Position numbers and translations under genes: made by a program. A model generated the notes under the pieces. That model did no database searches, had not been told where the DNA came from, and worked only from the letters and a program-made list of their open reading frames with translations. From assembly GCF_016863315.1 (NCBI RefSeq), contig NZ_BOOQ01000041.1, positions 62,001-126,000 of the forward strand: a stretch of 64,000 bases of DNA. The letters run 5' to 3'. Positions 54,462-63,439 of the stretch are shown one piece after another; position 1 is the first letter of the stretch, and each line of letters starts with the position of its first letter. The stretch is from Planotetraspora silvatica. GTDB lineage: Bacteria > Actinomycetota > Actinomycetes > Streptosporangiales > Streptosporangiaceae.

Positions 54462-55688
54462 CTAGAAGACGAGACCCGTCCACGGCTTCGGGTCCCAGGA
54501 CATCGCGGTGGACAGCTCACGCAGCGCGCCTTCGCGGTGTTCCCGGACGATCCCCGCTCCCGCGAGTGCGGTGAGCGGCCGTCCGCCGAGGTAGGCCGCG
54601 CCGAGCACGGTCACGGGCAGGGTCAGGTCGGCGGGGTCGTCGGTCCGCTCGCACGACGCCTTGGCGGTGGTGAGCCGCCACCGGCCGGCGTTCCAGGGGC
54701 AGACGTCGTCCTCGACCTCGATGACCAGGTCGGCGGGCGCCGCGTAGGACCGGGAGGCGAGGGCGCGGTCGACGTCCACGATGCGGACCCACAGCTCGTC
54801 CAGCCAGCCCGCGTTGAGATTGCGGGGCTCGGCGAGCAGATGGATGATCGGGTCGTCCACGGGCCGGCTCCAGGCGAAGACCCTGGAGCACAGGTCCCGA
54901 TCCAGGACGCTGCGCCAGAGCATGGCGTACGCCGCGGGGTCCGAGGCGAACAATTCCTTCAGCCGGACTTCGCCGTCAGGCACGTCGTGGTCGGTGTGGC
55001 CGGACTTCACCCGGAAGAGGGCGTAACCCCGGGGCCCGTCGTCGTCCTCCGCGATCACGCAGCGGAGCGGGCCGGCGCCGCCGCGGTCGTGATCCTCGTC
55101 GGGCAGGACCTCGACGCGCCACCGCGCGTCCGACCTCGCGTACATGCCGGGACGTTGAGTCCACACGGACTCGAAGACCTTCCGGAGCTGGGGAAGCTCG
55201 TCCGCGGGCTTGGCCACGCGGAGGCGCAGCGCCGGGTCGGCGGGGGCGCTCTTGACGAACTCCGACCCGCGCTTCGGGATGCGCACGAAGATGGCGTCCG
55301 CCGCCCTGCCGTACCCGAACCGGCCGTAGATCGCGGCCTCCGACGCGTAGAGCGCGGCGACGGCCTCGCCGTTGTCGTGCAGGTCGTGAAGCTGACGGGT
55401 CATCAGGGCGGAGAGCACGCCGCGGCGGCGATGGGAGGCCAGCACTCCGACGGCGGTGACTCCGGCCACCGGGATCGGCCCTCCGGGGACCGTCATCGTG
55501 AAGGTGATCGCGGCGGCGCAGCCGACCATGAGATCGCCGTCGAAGGCGGCCAGCGATCGGTCGATCTCGGCCACTTCCCGCCAGCGGTCGGCCGCCGCCG
55601 GCGGATACGAGGAGTTGAACGCTTCGTAGTCGATGGCGGCGAACGCCGGCCATTCGGACTCGGTAATGGGGCGAACCTGGACAGTCAC
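54462..55688 (-). CDS. Eis-like GNAT acetyltransferase with SCP2-type C-terminal domain
   Basis: The 408-residue protein has the three-part Eis layout. An N-terminal GNAT domain holds VGVLASHRRRGVLSAL and the SEAAIYGRFGYGRA segment with the general-acid Tyr. A second GNAT-like domain follows (about 160-280), then a sterol-carrier-like C-terminal domain ending in WTGLVF with a C-terminal Phe carboxylate. Eis proteins acetylate amines on aminoglycosides or lysines; the natural substrate is unknown, and drug resistance should not be assumed. Confidence 0.92.
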   Translation of the reverse strand: MTVQVRPITESEWPAFAAIDYEAFNSSYPPAAADRWREVAEIDRSLAAFDGDLMVGCAAAITFTMTVPGGPIPVAGVTAVGVLASHRRRGVLSALMTRQLHDLHDNGEAVAALYASEAAIYGRFGYGRAADAIFVRIPKRGSEFVKSAPADPALRLRVAKPADELPQLRKVFESVWTQRPGMYARSDARWRVEVLPDEDHDRGGAGPLRCVIAEDDDGPRGYALFRVKSGHTDHDVPDGEVRLKELFASDPAAYAMLWRSVLDRDLCSRVFAWSRPVDDPIIHLLAEPRNLNAGWLDELWVRIVDVDRALASRSYAAPADLVIEVEDDVCPWNAGRWRLTTAKASCERTDDPADLTLPVTVLGAAYLGGRPLTALAGAGIVREHREGALRELSTAMSWDPKPWTGLVF

Positions 55689-55805
55689 CCATTCACACTA
55701 GGAGCGCCCTGTGATCGACAGCCACCCAATATACGTGCTTGATGATCAAGGTCTTGGTCAAGTGGGTGCCTTCATGCGGGTTGGGCGGATACAGTCGAGC
55801 TCATC

Positions 55806-56918
55806 ATGAGTTCCCGTCCGGCGCCGCTGATTCCTCCACGGCTGCGCGCGTTCCTGGGACGCGTACCGCTGTTGGTGCCGCTTGTCCGTTCTGTGCGGAA
55901 ACTCTCGTCCAACGACCGCAGCCTGCTGATCGCGCTGGTCGTCGTCTCCCTGCTCATCGGGATCCTCGACGCGGAGGTCTCCGCCTACTGGTTCTCGCCC
56001 TCGCTGCTCATCCTGGTCACCCTCATGGGCGGCCTCCAGCTGCGGTTGCGCAGCCTGGCCGTATTGCTGTGCGCCGTCGCGCTCTCCCTGTCGTACACGG
56101 GTGCGATCAGGGGGATCGAGAGCGTCGGTGCGGGCCTGCTGATAACGATGGGCTTCACGGCCGTGCTCGCGTGGCTGATGGCCCGCACCCGCGGCAAGCT
56201 CGGTGTGCAGGGCCTCCGCGGCGACGCGATGCTCCTGGAGTTGCGCGACCGGCTGAAGCGGCAGAGCGAACTGCCGCCGCTCCCCAAGGAATGGGGCAGC
56301 AAGGTGGTCCTCAAGCAGGCGGGCGGCTCGTCCTTCGGCGGCGACTTCGTGGTGTCCATGCGCGAGGGGGACCACGTCGAGATCGCGGTCGTGGACGTCT
56401 CCGGCAAGGGCGTGGACGCGGGGACGCGGGCGCTCATGTTGTCCGGGACGTTCGGCGGCCTGCTCGGGTCGGTCCGGGACTTCCTGGCCGCCTGCAACAC
56501 CTATCTCCACCGGCAACTCGGTGACGAGGGGTTCGTCACCGCGGTTCACCTGACCCTCGACCTGTCGACCGGCGAGTACAAGATCACCTCTGCCGGTCAT
56601 CCGCCCGTGGTGAAGTTCGACGCGGGCACCGGCACGTGGCGGGTCTCGACGGCCAAGGGCGTCGTCCTCGGAGTGGTTCCCGATCTGCACTGCGAGCCCG
56701 ACAGTGGGGTGCTCCGCAAGGGCGACGCGCTCATGCTCTTCACCGACGGGCTCATCGAGCAGCCGGGGCGCGACATCGACGCCGGGCTCGACCGGCTGCT
56801 GGGGGAGGCCGAGCGGCTCCTGCCCTCGGGGTTCCGTGACCGCGCCCGCCAGCTCGTCCAGTCGATGACGTCCGGGCACAACGACGACTGCGCCCTGGTC
56901 CTCATCTGGCGTCCCTGA
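55806..56918 (+). CDS. Membrane PP2C/SpoIIE-type serine phosphatase
   Basis: The 370-residue protein has about four membrane helices (residues 40-125) followed by a coiled linker and a SpoIIE/RsbU-type phosphatase domain. The metal-binding residues lie in GGSSFGGDFV, VVDVSGKGVDAG, FTDGLIEQPG and HNDDCALVLI. It should dephosphorylate an anti-anti-sigma factor or similar protein in partner-switching control. No such partner lies in the window. It is 146 bases upstream of the LanKC gene on the same strand, so the two could be linked. Confidence 0.9.
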   Translation: MSSRPAPLIPPRLRAFLGRVPLLVPLVRSVRKLSSNDRSLLIALVVVSLLIGILDAEVSAYWFSPSLLILVTLMGGLQLRLRSLAVLLCAVALSLSYTGAIRGIESVGAGLLITMGFTAVLAWLMARTRGKLGVQGLRGDAMLLELRDRLKRQSELPPLPKEWGSKVVLKQAGGSSFGGDFVVSMREGDHVEIAVVDVSGKGVDAGTRALMLSGTFGGLLGSVRDFLAACNTYLHRQLGDEGFVTAVHLTLDLSTGEYKITSAGHPPVVKFDAGTGTWRVSTAKGVVLGVVPDLHCEPDSGVLRKGDALMLFTDGLIEQPGRDIDAGLDRLLGEAERLLPSGFRDRARQLVQSMTSGHNDDCALVLIWRP

Positions 56919-57064
56919 GCGCCGGGCCGGAGAGGCCGCGACAGGGCGACAATCATCACTCCATGTAATCTCCCATGCGCGTATCGTGTGCCAGGTCATC
57001 GGCCGCGCTCGCGGCCCTGTGTCTCGGTACGGCCGGCGCCGAACGGCCTGAAATGGGGCGGATC

Positions 57065-59563
57065 GTGGAGAAGCACTACGAGCTTTACTGTCTCGCCGAT
57101 CCGACCTTCTACGACTCGCCGCTCGCCGGTCCCGACGACCCCGGCTTCGAGCTGGCCCATCGCACGGTGCCGGGTGGATGGGCGCGGACGCGCAAACCCG
57201 GTGCGGTGGCCTACCGGCCCCTGACCGCGACGCCGCCCGGCCAGGGCTGGAAGATCCTCATTTCGGCACGCATCGAGGAGGCGCCCGAGGTCCTGGCGAA
57301 GGTGGGGGAGCACTGCCTCGAACGGGAGCTCGCCTTCGGCTTCGTCCGGACACGGCCGATCCTGCATCTGAACAACGCCGAGCACGCCGACCGCGGATCG
57401 AGCGGGACGTTCATCACCGTCCATCCGGCCGGTGAGGCGGAGCTGGAGACGGCGCTGGCCGAGCTCGACGGCATTCTCGGCGGTCATCGTGGTCCCGCCG
57501 TCCCCGGCGGGCTGAGGTACGGCAAGGGCCCCGTCTACGTGCGATACGACGGGGAGGAGGGTGGCGCGGGCCTCTCGCCGCAGGACGGGGCAGGGGCCGC
57601 GGACCGCTCTGAGCCGAGCTTCACCTTGCCGTCCCACGTGACGCCGCCCGCGTTCCTTCTTCCGTACATGGCCGGTCATGACGATCCGGCCGCCGACGTG
57701 CCGTACCGCGTGGAAAGCGTGCTGCGCCGGACCAACGGCGGCGCGGTCTACCTCGCGACCGACGCTCGCACGGGCGAGCGGGTGGTGCTCAAGGAGGCGC
57801 ACCCCGACGCGGGTCTGGACGAGGCCGGCACCGACGCCGTCGCCCGTCTGTCCCACGAGCGGCAGGTGCTCGAACGGCTCGCCGGCCTCGGCGTGGCCCC
57901 CGAGCTCAGGGCGTACTTCACGCAGGGATCACGTCACTATCTGGCGACGAACCGGGTCACCGGGGAGCCGTTGAGCGAGGTGTTCGCCTCCCGTCACCCG
58001 CTCGGCGGCGCGGGGGAGGCCGACCTCGAGGGCTACGTGGAGTGGGCCACGGAGATCTGCGCCACGGTCGAGGACGCCGTCATGAAGCTCCACATGAACG
58101 GGCTCGTCCTGCGCGACCTCGACATGTCGTCGTTCATCGTCCGGCCGGACGGCGGCGTCACGGTGGTCGGCCTCGAGGCGGCCCAGCCGGTGCTCGAGGC
58201 GACCGGAACCGGTTTCGCGGGCTCCGGTTTCGGGGCCCCGCTGGGAACCGTCGGCTTTGACGTCGACCGGTTCGCCCTGGCCTGTCTGCGCTTCGCCCTC
58301 TTCCTCCCGCTCACCGAGCTGTTCCTCCTCGACCGGGGGAAGGCCGCCGAGCTGGCCGAGGCGATCCGCCGGAGTTTCCCCCTCAAGGAGGGGTTCCTGC
58401 GGCCCGCGGTCCGCATCGTGAGCGGCGGCGAGACAAGGCTCGCTCCGTCGCTGGACGGCTGGCGCCAGATGCGGTCGTCGATGGCGCGGGCGATCCTGGC
58501 GTCCGCCACGCCGGAGCGCACCGATCGGCTCTTCCCCGGCGACATCGCCCAGTTCGAGTCCGGCGGCCTCGGATTCGCCCACGGCGCGGCGGGCGTGCTG
58601 TACGCCCTGCACGTGACGGGCGCCGGCCGCTATCCCGATCACGAGGAGTGGCTGCTGAGCCGGGCGCTGAACGGCGCGCGCGGCGGCAGGCCCGGCTTCT
58701 ACGACGGCATGCACGGGGTGGCGCACACCCTGGCGAACCTCGGCCATCACCAGGCCGCGCTGGAGGTCCTCGAGGCCGCCGGGCGCGACCGCCCGCCGGT
58801 GCAGGCGACCGACCTGTACGGCGGGCTCGCCGGCATCGGACTCAACCAGATCTACCTCGGCGAGCTGGACAAGGCGCTCGGCACGGCGAGCACGCTGGCC
58901 GAGCGTCTCCCCGGGCAGGCCCCCGGCGGCACCGGCCTGATGTACGGGGCATCAGGGCCGGCGTTGCTGTTCCTCCGGCTGTATGAGAAGACGGGCGACG
59001 TGCAGTGGCTCGACCAGGCCGAGGCCGCGCTCCGGCTCGACCTGGGCCGCTGCGCCGTCCAGGCCGACGGGTCGCTACGGGTGACCGAGGGCAGGCGGGT
59101 CCTGGCCGGCCTCGACCGGGGCAGCGTGGGCATCTCCTGGGTGCTGGGCGAGCTCCTGCGCTACCGAGCCGACCCCGGGCTCTCGGCCGCGCGGCAGCGG
59201 CTCGACCGCGCGGCGCGGTCGCTCTTCCACCGCCAGCCGGGGCTGTTCACCGGGCGGGCCGGAGCCCTCGCCTACCTGTGCAGGGAACGCGCGGGCGGCT
59301 GGGGGCTCGAGGACCCCGAGGCCGGCCGCCAGCTCGCCGCGCTGTCATGGCACTCGATGACGTACCAGGGGCACCTGGCCTTCCCCGGTGAACGACTGCT
59401 GCGCCTGTCCATGGACCTGGCCACAGGAACGGCGGGGGTGTTGCTCGCGGTCGGCGGCGCGCTCCACGGTGAACCCGTCGGCCTGCCCTTCCTGAGCGGC
59501 GCGATGCCGGCGAGCAGGCAGGACGCCGCCGCGGTGGAGACGTCGCGAGCCGATCGCGGGTGA
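57065..59563 (+). CDS. Class III lanthionine synthetase LanKC, degenerate kinase domain
   Basis: This 832-residue protein has the three LanKC domains. The N-terminal lyase domain starts MEKHYELYCLADPTFYDSP and holds NNAEHADRGSSGTF. A Ser/Thr kinase domain spans about 205-470, and a LanC-like cyclase domain lies at about 500-810 (FYDGMHGVAHTL, DLYGGLAGIGLNQ, ATGTAGVLL) without the Zn ligands, as is normal for class III. The catalytic loop reads RDLDMSSF: Asp351 is kept but Ser356 replaces Asn. The DFG-type Asp is Gly369 in VVGLEAAQP. No precursor peptide gene is nearby. The GTG start matches the family N terminus; an ATG at 57053 is the alternative. Confidence 0.88.
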   Translation: MEKHYELYCLADPTFYDSPLAGPDDPGFELAHRTVPGGWARTRKPGAVAYRPLTATPPGQGWKILISARIEEAPEVLAKVGEHCLERELAFGFVRTRPILHLNNAEHADRGSSGTFITVHPAGEAELETALAELDGILGGHRGPAVPGGLRYGKGPVYVRYDGEEGGAGLSPQDGAGAADRSEPSFTLPSHVTPPAFLLPYMAGHDDPAADVPYRVESVLRRTNGGAVYLATDARTGERVVLKEAHPDAGLDEAGTDAVARLSHERQVLERLAGLGVAPELRAYFTQGSRHYLATNRVTGEPLSEVFASRHPLGGAGEADLEGYVEWATEICATVEDAVMKLHMNGLVLRDLDMSSFIVRPDGGVTVVGLEAAQPVLEATGTGFAGSGFGAPLGTVGFDVDRFALACLRFALFLPLTELFLLDRGKAAELAEAIRRSFPLKEGFLRPAVRIVSGGETRLAPSLDGWRQMRSSMARAILASATPERTDRLFPGDIAQFESGGLGFAHGAAGVLYALHVTGAGRYPDHEEWLLSRALNGARGGRPGFYDGMHGVAHTLANLGHHQAALEVLEAAGRDRPPVQATDLYGGLAGIGLNQIYLGELDKALGTASTLAERLPGQAPGGTGLMYGASGPALLFLRLYEKTGDVQWLDQAEAALRLDLGRCAVQADGSLRVTEGRRVLAGLDRGSVGISWVLGELLRYRADPGLSAARQRLDRAARSLFHRQPGLFTGRAGALAYLCRERAGGWGLEDPEAGRQLAALSWHSMTYQGHLAFPGERLLRLSMDLATGTAGVLLAVGGALHGEPVGLPFLSGAMPASRQDAAAVETSRADRG

Positions 59564-59570
59564 ACCCCGG

Positions 59571-60176
59571 CTACAACCAGCCCGCGTCGGCGGCGATCCG
59601 GACGGCGTCGACGCGGTTGCGGGCCCCGGTCTTGCAGATGATCCGCGACAGGTGGTTGCGGACCGTGCCGACCGACAGGCCGAGCTGGTCGGCCATCTCC
59701 TTCGACCGGGCACCGCCCGCGGCAAGACGCAGGACGTGGAGCTCGCGAGGGGTCAGCGGATTGTCCGCCGCCTCGATCGCGGCGACCGCGAGGTCGGGAT
59801 CGACCACGCGGTGTCCCGAGTTGATCCGGCGGATCCCGTGGGCGAGCTGTTCCGGCGCCACCTGAATGCTCATGTAACCGAGGACGCCCGCCGCGAAGGC
59901 CCGTTTCACGTGTCCGGGATTGGGCTGGCCCGACAGGATCATGACCCGGCAGCGGGGCACCTTCTCACCCAGCCGGGCGGCCGCGCTGAGCCCGTCGACC
60001 CCGGGCAGGTCGACATCGATGACCGCGGCGTCGGGCTGGAGGTCGAGGGCCGTCGGGACGATGTCCTCGGCCGAGCCGACGTCCGCCACCACCTCGAGAT
60101 CACTTTCGCCGTCGAGCGATGCCACCAGGCCTCGCCGTACCAATGGAAGGTGTTCGGCAACCAGGATCCGGATCAA
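59571..60176 (-). CDS. NarL/LuxR-type response regulator with atypical receiver (DesR/RamR-like)
   Basis: The 201-residue protein has a receiver domain and a C-terminal LuxR-type HTH (NPLTPRELHVLRLAAGGARSKEMADQL split, then SVGTVRNHLSRI). The phosphoacceptor Asp is kept in VIDVDLPG. The acid pocket reads VAEH instead of AED, and the conserved Lys is missing (VLGYMSIQ). The start is a TTG at 60176 behind GGGGAG, giving MIRILVAEHLPLVRRGL; the longer frame has no ribosome site. No histidine kinase is adjacent. It is convergent with LanKC with 7 bases between, recalling the ramC-ramR pairing of streptomycetes. Confidence 0.9.
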   Translation of the reverse strand: MIRILVAEHLPLVRRGLVASLDGESDLEVVADVGSAEDIVPTALDLQPDAAVIDVDLPGVDGLSAAARLGEKVPRCRVMILSGQPNPGHVKRAFAAGVLGYMSIQVAPEQLAHGIRRINSGHRVVDPDLAVAAIEAADNPLTPRELHVLRLAAGGARSKEMADQLGLSVGTVRNHLSRIICKTGARNRVDAVRIAADAGWL

Positions 60177-60366
60177 GACGCTCCCCTCTGCGCGGTCTCT
60201 CACAGGGTGATCGAGTGGATGCATACTGTCAACGAAGTGTCCCGTTCCGGTCAGCCTCCCGCAACCCGAACCGTCGCGGGCTCGGCTCGGGAGGCGATGT
60301 CGTGGGCTACCCTCGAATGGTGCGATGTCTGGCAGGGCACTATCTCCGACTTGAGGGGACGCGCTG

Positions 60367-61671
60367 ATGATCCTGCTCTCGTTGGCCGGGTTCGTGATCG
60401 TCTTCGTCGGTTTGCTGCTCTCGATCGGGCTGCATGAGATCGGTCATCTCGTGCCCGCCAAGATCTTCAAGGTGCGGGTCACCCAGTACATGGTCGGTTT
60501 CGGGCCGACGATGTGGTCGCGCAGGCGCGGGGAGACCGAGTACGGCGTGAAGTGGCTTCCCATCGGGGGCTACATCCGGATGGTCGGCATGTTGCCGCCG
60601 CGCCCGAACGACGATCCGACCAAGCTGCGCAGCATCTCGACCGGTCCGTGGCAGGGCCTCATCGAGAACGCGCGGGCCGTGGCGTCGGAGGAGATCCGCC
60701 CCGGTGACGAGGACCGGGTCTTCTACCGCAAGCCGTGGTGGCAGAAGACGATCATCATGTTCGGCGGCCCGGCGATGAACTTCGTTCTCGCCTTCCTGCT
60801 GTTCGCGGTCGTGTTCATCGGTTTCGGCGTGCAGATGCCCCAGCCCGTCGTGGCGACGGTGTCGAGGTGCGTGATGCCGACGACGGAAGTGGACAAGCGG
60901 GACTGCCGGCCGGGCGATCCGGCCACCCCCGCGGCCCAGGCGGGGCTGCGCCCCGGTGACCGCATCGTGTCGGTCGGGGGAGTCGCGGTGAAGTCCTGGG
61001 ACGAGACCACGCGCCGGATCCGCGACCTCGGCGCCGGGGCGACCACGCTGGGCATCGACCGGGCCGGCAAGACGCTGACGGTCGGCGTGAACCTCATCGC
61101 GCAGGACATGCCGGTGCCCGACGAGCCCTCGAAGATCCAGAAGAATGTGGGCTTCCTCGGTGTGGCGCCCGTCAGCGTCCTCGAGAGGCCCGGTCCCGGC
61201 TATGTGCTCGGCCGGATGTGGGACTTCACCGAGACCACGGCGGCGGCGATGGTCAACATCCCGAAGAAGATGGTGGGCGTCTGGCAGGCGGCCTTCTCCG
61301 GTGAGAAGCGCGACCCCAACGGGCCGATCGGCATCGTGGGGGCCGGCCGCATCGGCGGGGAGATCGCCACATCGGACCTGTCCGCGGAAAACAAGATCAT
61401 TATCTTCGTCAACCTGCTCGCGGGGCTCAACCTCGCCGTCGGGATGTTCAACCTCATCCCGCTGCTGCCGCTCGACGGAGGGCACATCCTCGGCGGGTTG
61501 TGGGAGGGCCTCAAGCGGGGGATCGCCCGGGTACGGCGGCGGCCCATCCCCGGATACGTCGACGTGGCCAAGGCCCTGCCGCTGACCTACGCGATGGCGG
61601 CGGTGCTGCTCGTCATGGGCGGCCTGCTCATCTACGCCGACCTGGTCAACCCGATTCGCATCTCGGGCTGA
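60367..61671 (+). CDS. rseP: Site-2 intramembrane zinc protease RseP (M50)
   Basis: The 434-residue protein has the M50B layout: the HEIGH zinc motif in the first helix (near residue 24), a PDZ domain in the middle (AGLRPGDRIVSVGGVAVKSWD) and the third zinc ligand in IPLLPLDGGHI. Four membrane helices are visible. It cleaves anti-sigma factors within the membrane after a first cut. GAGGGGA precedes the ATG. In many actinomycetes it sits between dxr and ispG, but neither is present here, so the gene appears relocated. Confidence 0.93.
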   Translation: MILLSLAGFVIVFVGLLLSIGLHEIGHLVPAKIFKVRVTQYMVGFGPTMWSRRRGETEYGVKWLPIGGYIRMVGMLPPRPNDDPTKLRSISTGPWQGLIENARAVASEEIRPGDEDRVFYRKPWWQKTIIMFGGPAMNFVLAFLLFAVVFIGFGVQMPQPVVATVSRCVMPTTEVDKRDCRPGDPATPAAQAGLRPGDRIVSVGGVAVKSWDETTRRIRDLGAGATTLGIDRAGKTLTVGVNLIAQDMPVPDEPSKIQKNVGFLGVAPVSVLERPGPGYVLGRMWDFTETTAAAMVNIPKKMVGVWQAAFSGEKRDPNGPIGIVGAGRIGGEIATSDLSAENKIIIFVNLLAGLNLAVGMFNLIPLLPLDGGHILGGLWEGLKRGIARVRRRPIPGYVDVAKALPLTYAMAAVLLVMGGLLIYADLVNPIRISG

Positions 61672-61703
61672 CCCACGCGTCAGCCCGTCGCGTCGCCGCT
61701 GGG

Positions 61704-61727
61704 CGGGGTCACTCTCCGGTGACCCCG
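61704..61727. terminator. Hairpin between convergent rseP and DinB genes
   Basis: CGGGGTCAC and GTGACCCCG form a 9-bp stem with a 6-base loop. It lies after rseP and includes the last codons of the DinB gene. Confidence 0.5.
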
Positions 61728-62218
61728 TCGATCTGCTCACGGATGAGGTCCGCGTGGCCGTTGTGCCGTGCGTACTCCTCGATCATGTGGACGAGGATCC
61801 AGCGATGGGAGACGGTGACACCGCGCGCCTGACGCCTGGCGAGCGTGTCGAGGTCGGGGTGGGCGGCGGTGACCGCCCGTGCGGCGTCCACCTCGGCCCT
61901 CCAGGCGGCGAACGCCTCGTCGGCGGACGCGGTGTCGACGTTGTCGAATTCCCCGTCGGGGTCCTCGAGGCTGAAGTGGATGGGCTCGACGTCCTCGCCG
62001 TTCAGCCGCCTGCGGAACCAGGTGCGCTCGACGTCGGCCATGTGGCGGACCAGGCCGAGCAGCGACAACGTCGACGGGGGCACCGGGCGCAGGCGCAACT
62101 GTTCCTCGGTCAGGCCGTCGCACTTCACCGCGAGGGTCTCGCGGTGCCAGTTGAGCCAGGAGATCAGCATCTCCCGCTCGTTCGCGACCGGGGGTGGATC
62201 GATTCGCTTTTCCGTCAT
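61709..62218 (-). CDS. DinB superfamily (DUF664) protein
   Basis: The 169-residue helical protein has the three metal-site histidines of the DinB-like fold: SWLNWHRETL, SLLGLVRHMADVERTWF and HMIEEYARHNGHADLIRE. DUF664/MST proteins of this fold in actinomycetes are often mycothiol- or bacillithiol-dependent transferases, but the substrate here is unknown. It is convergent with rseP and upstream of no other gene on its strand within 60 bases. Confidence 0.9.
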   Translation of the reverse strand: MTEKRIDPPPVANEREMLISWLNWHRETLAVKCDGLTEEQLRLRPVPPSTLSLLGLVRHMADVERTWFRRRLNGEDVEPIHFSLEDPDGEFDNVDTASADEAFAAWRAEVDAARAVTAAHPDLDTLARRQARGVTVSHRWILVHMIEEYARHNGHADLIREQIDGVTGE

Positions 62219-62287
62219 GCCTGGATCCTGCCGGGACGGCGCGGCGGTGTCATGTCGTTTTCCCGCCGGTGAGCGGGCGGGCAGCCG

Positions 62288-63226
62288 TCACACGACGCCG
62301 GTGAGCTGCGAGGTCTTCAGCACCACCAGGACGACCAGCAGGGCGAGCACGGCGCCGACGCCGGCGAGATGCCGGTTGCGCGGCAGGTGGGCCAGGCAGA
62401 GCGCGACCGCGCCGCCCGCGAGCAGGCCGCCCAGATGCCCCTCCCAGGAGGAGAATCCCGCGGAGATGACCATCCAGATGAGGAACGTCACGATGAGCCG
62501 GGTCGCACCGGCCGGATCATGGTTGAGCCGCCTGCTGAAGACGAAGTAGGCGACGGCGAGCCCGAAGACCGCACCGGAGGCGCCGACCGCGGCCTGGTCC
62601 GGCGAGATCAGGTACGCGAGCGCCGACCCGCCCAGCCCGGACACCAGGTAGAGGGCGATGAATCGCAGCCTGCCGAGCACCTCCTCGACCACCCGGCCCA
62701 GGGTCCAGAGCCAGTACATGTTGAAGACGACATGCAGGATCGCGAGCGGTCCCTGGGTCGGCTGCAGGTGCAGGAAGGTCGAGGTGATGAGGCGGTACCA
62801 CTCCCCGAAGGCGACGCCGACGGGCTGGAGACCGGAGCCGTCCCCGTACAGGCGGGCGAACTCCTGCTGGTAGAGGTATTGCCGGCCGTCCGGGCCCAGA
62901 AGGCCGATGCCCAGGTTGCCGAACCGGTCGACGATCCCGGGGAAAGCCAGCTCCGCGATGTAGGCCAGCACGTTGACCGTGATCAGGGCGTAGGTCACGG
63001 CGGGCACCGCGGACACCTTGCCGCCGAACACCGTGCGTGCCTGCCGTACGGACTTGTTGCCCTCGCGGACGCACTCGACGCACTGGTGGCCCACCGCCGC
63101 GTCCCGCATGCAGTCGGGGCAGATGTAGCGGTCACACCTGGTGCACCGGAGGTAGGTCTCCTTCTTGGGATGCCGGTAACAGGTGGGGGCCTCGGCCTGC
63201 GCGGGCGCCGAAACCTGATCTTCCAT
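62288..63226 (-). CDS. Rhomboid family intramembrane serine protease with N-terminal zinc finger
   Basis: This 312-residue protein has an N-terminal B-box-like zinc finger (CYRHPKKETYLRCTRCDRY, ICPDCM, GHQCVEC) and six to seven membrane helices. The catalytic Ser is in VGASGAVFG and the His in SWEGHLGGLLAG. Rhomboids cut membrane proteins within the bilayer; the substrate is unknown. The ATG at 63226 follows GAGGTGAG; an ATG four codons earlier has no spacing for it. Confidence 0.92.
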   Translation of the reverse strand: MEDQVSAPAQAEAPTCYRHPKKETYLRCTRCDRYICPDCMRDAAVGHQCVECVREGNKSVRQARTVFGGKVSAVPAVTYALITVNVLAYIAELAFPGIVDRFGNLGIGLLGPDGRQYLYQQEFARLYGDGSGLQPVGVAFGEWYRLITSTFLHLQPTQGPLAILHVVFNMYWLWTLGRVVEEVLGRLRFIALYLVSGLGGSALAYLISPDQAAVGASGAVFGLAVAYFVFSRRLNHDPAGATRLIVTFLIWMVISAGFSSWEGHLGGLLAGGAVALCLAHLPRNRHLAGVGAVLALLVVLVVLKTSQLTGVV

Positions 63227-63336
63227 GTGCGTTCTCACCTCATGCGGGGCCGGGGGGCGTGGCGGGCGCAGCGAGGGTATCGGGCCGGAGCCGGGGAAAG
63301 GGGCTACGGAAGATCACAAGACGTGAACAAGGGGGT

Positions 63337-63388
63337 GATCACGCGGGTGTGCGGGCCGCGGGGGCTTGGCTCGCACACCCGCGTGATC
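63337..63388 (-). terminator. Perfect 17-bp inverted repeat, probable terminator
   Basis: GATCACGCGGGTGTGCG (63337-63353) and CGCACACCCGCGTGATC (63372-63388) are perfect 17-bp arms around an 18-base GC-rich loop. It lies 52 bases downstream of the minus-strand peptidase gene and 111 bases upstream of the rhomboid start. No other feature is visible in this gap. Confidence 0.65.
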
Positions 63389-63439
63389 GTGGGGGTGGGA
63401 CAGATGGTCTGTGGTCGCATCGAGCTCACTGAATCAAGC

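Noticed and set aside
54462-55688. Aminoglycoside-resistance gene
   Set aside because: Eis-like layout alone does not show drug acetylation; the family is common in actinomycetes with other substrates.
56975-57052. Signal-peptide-like extension MRVSCARSSAALAALCLG on LanKC
   Set aside because: LanKC enzymes are cytoplasmic, the family N terminus begins at 57065, and no ribosome site precedes the ATG at 56975.
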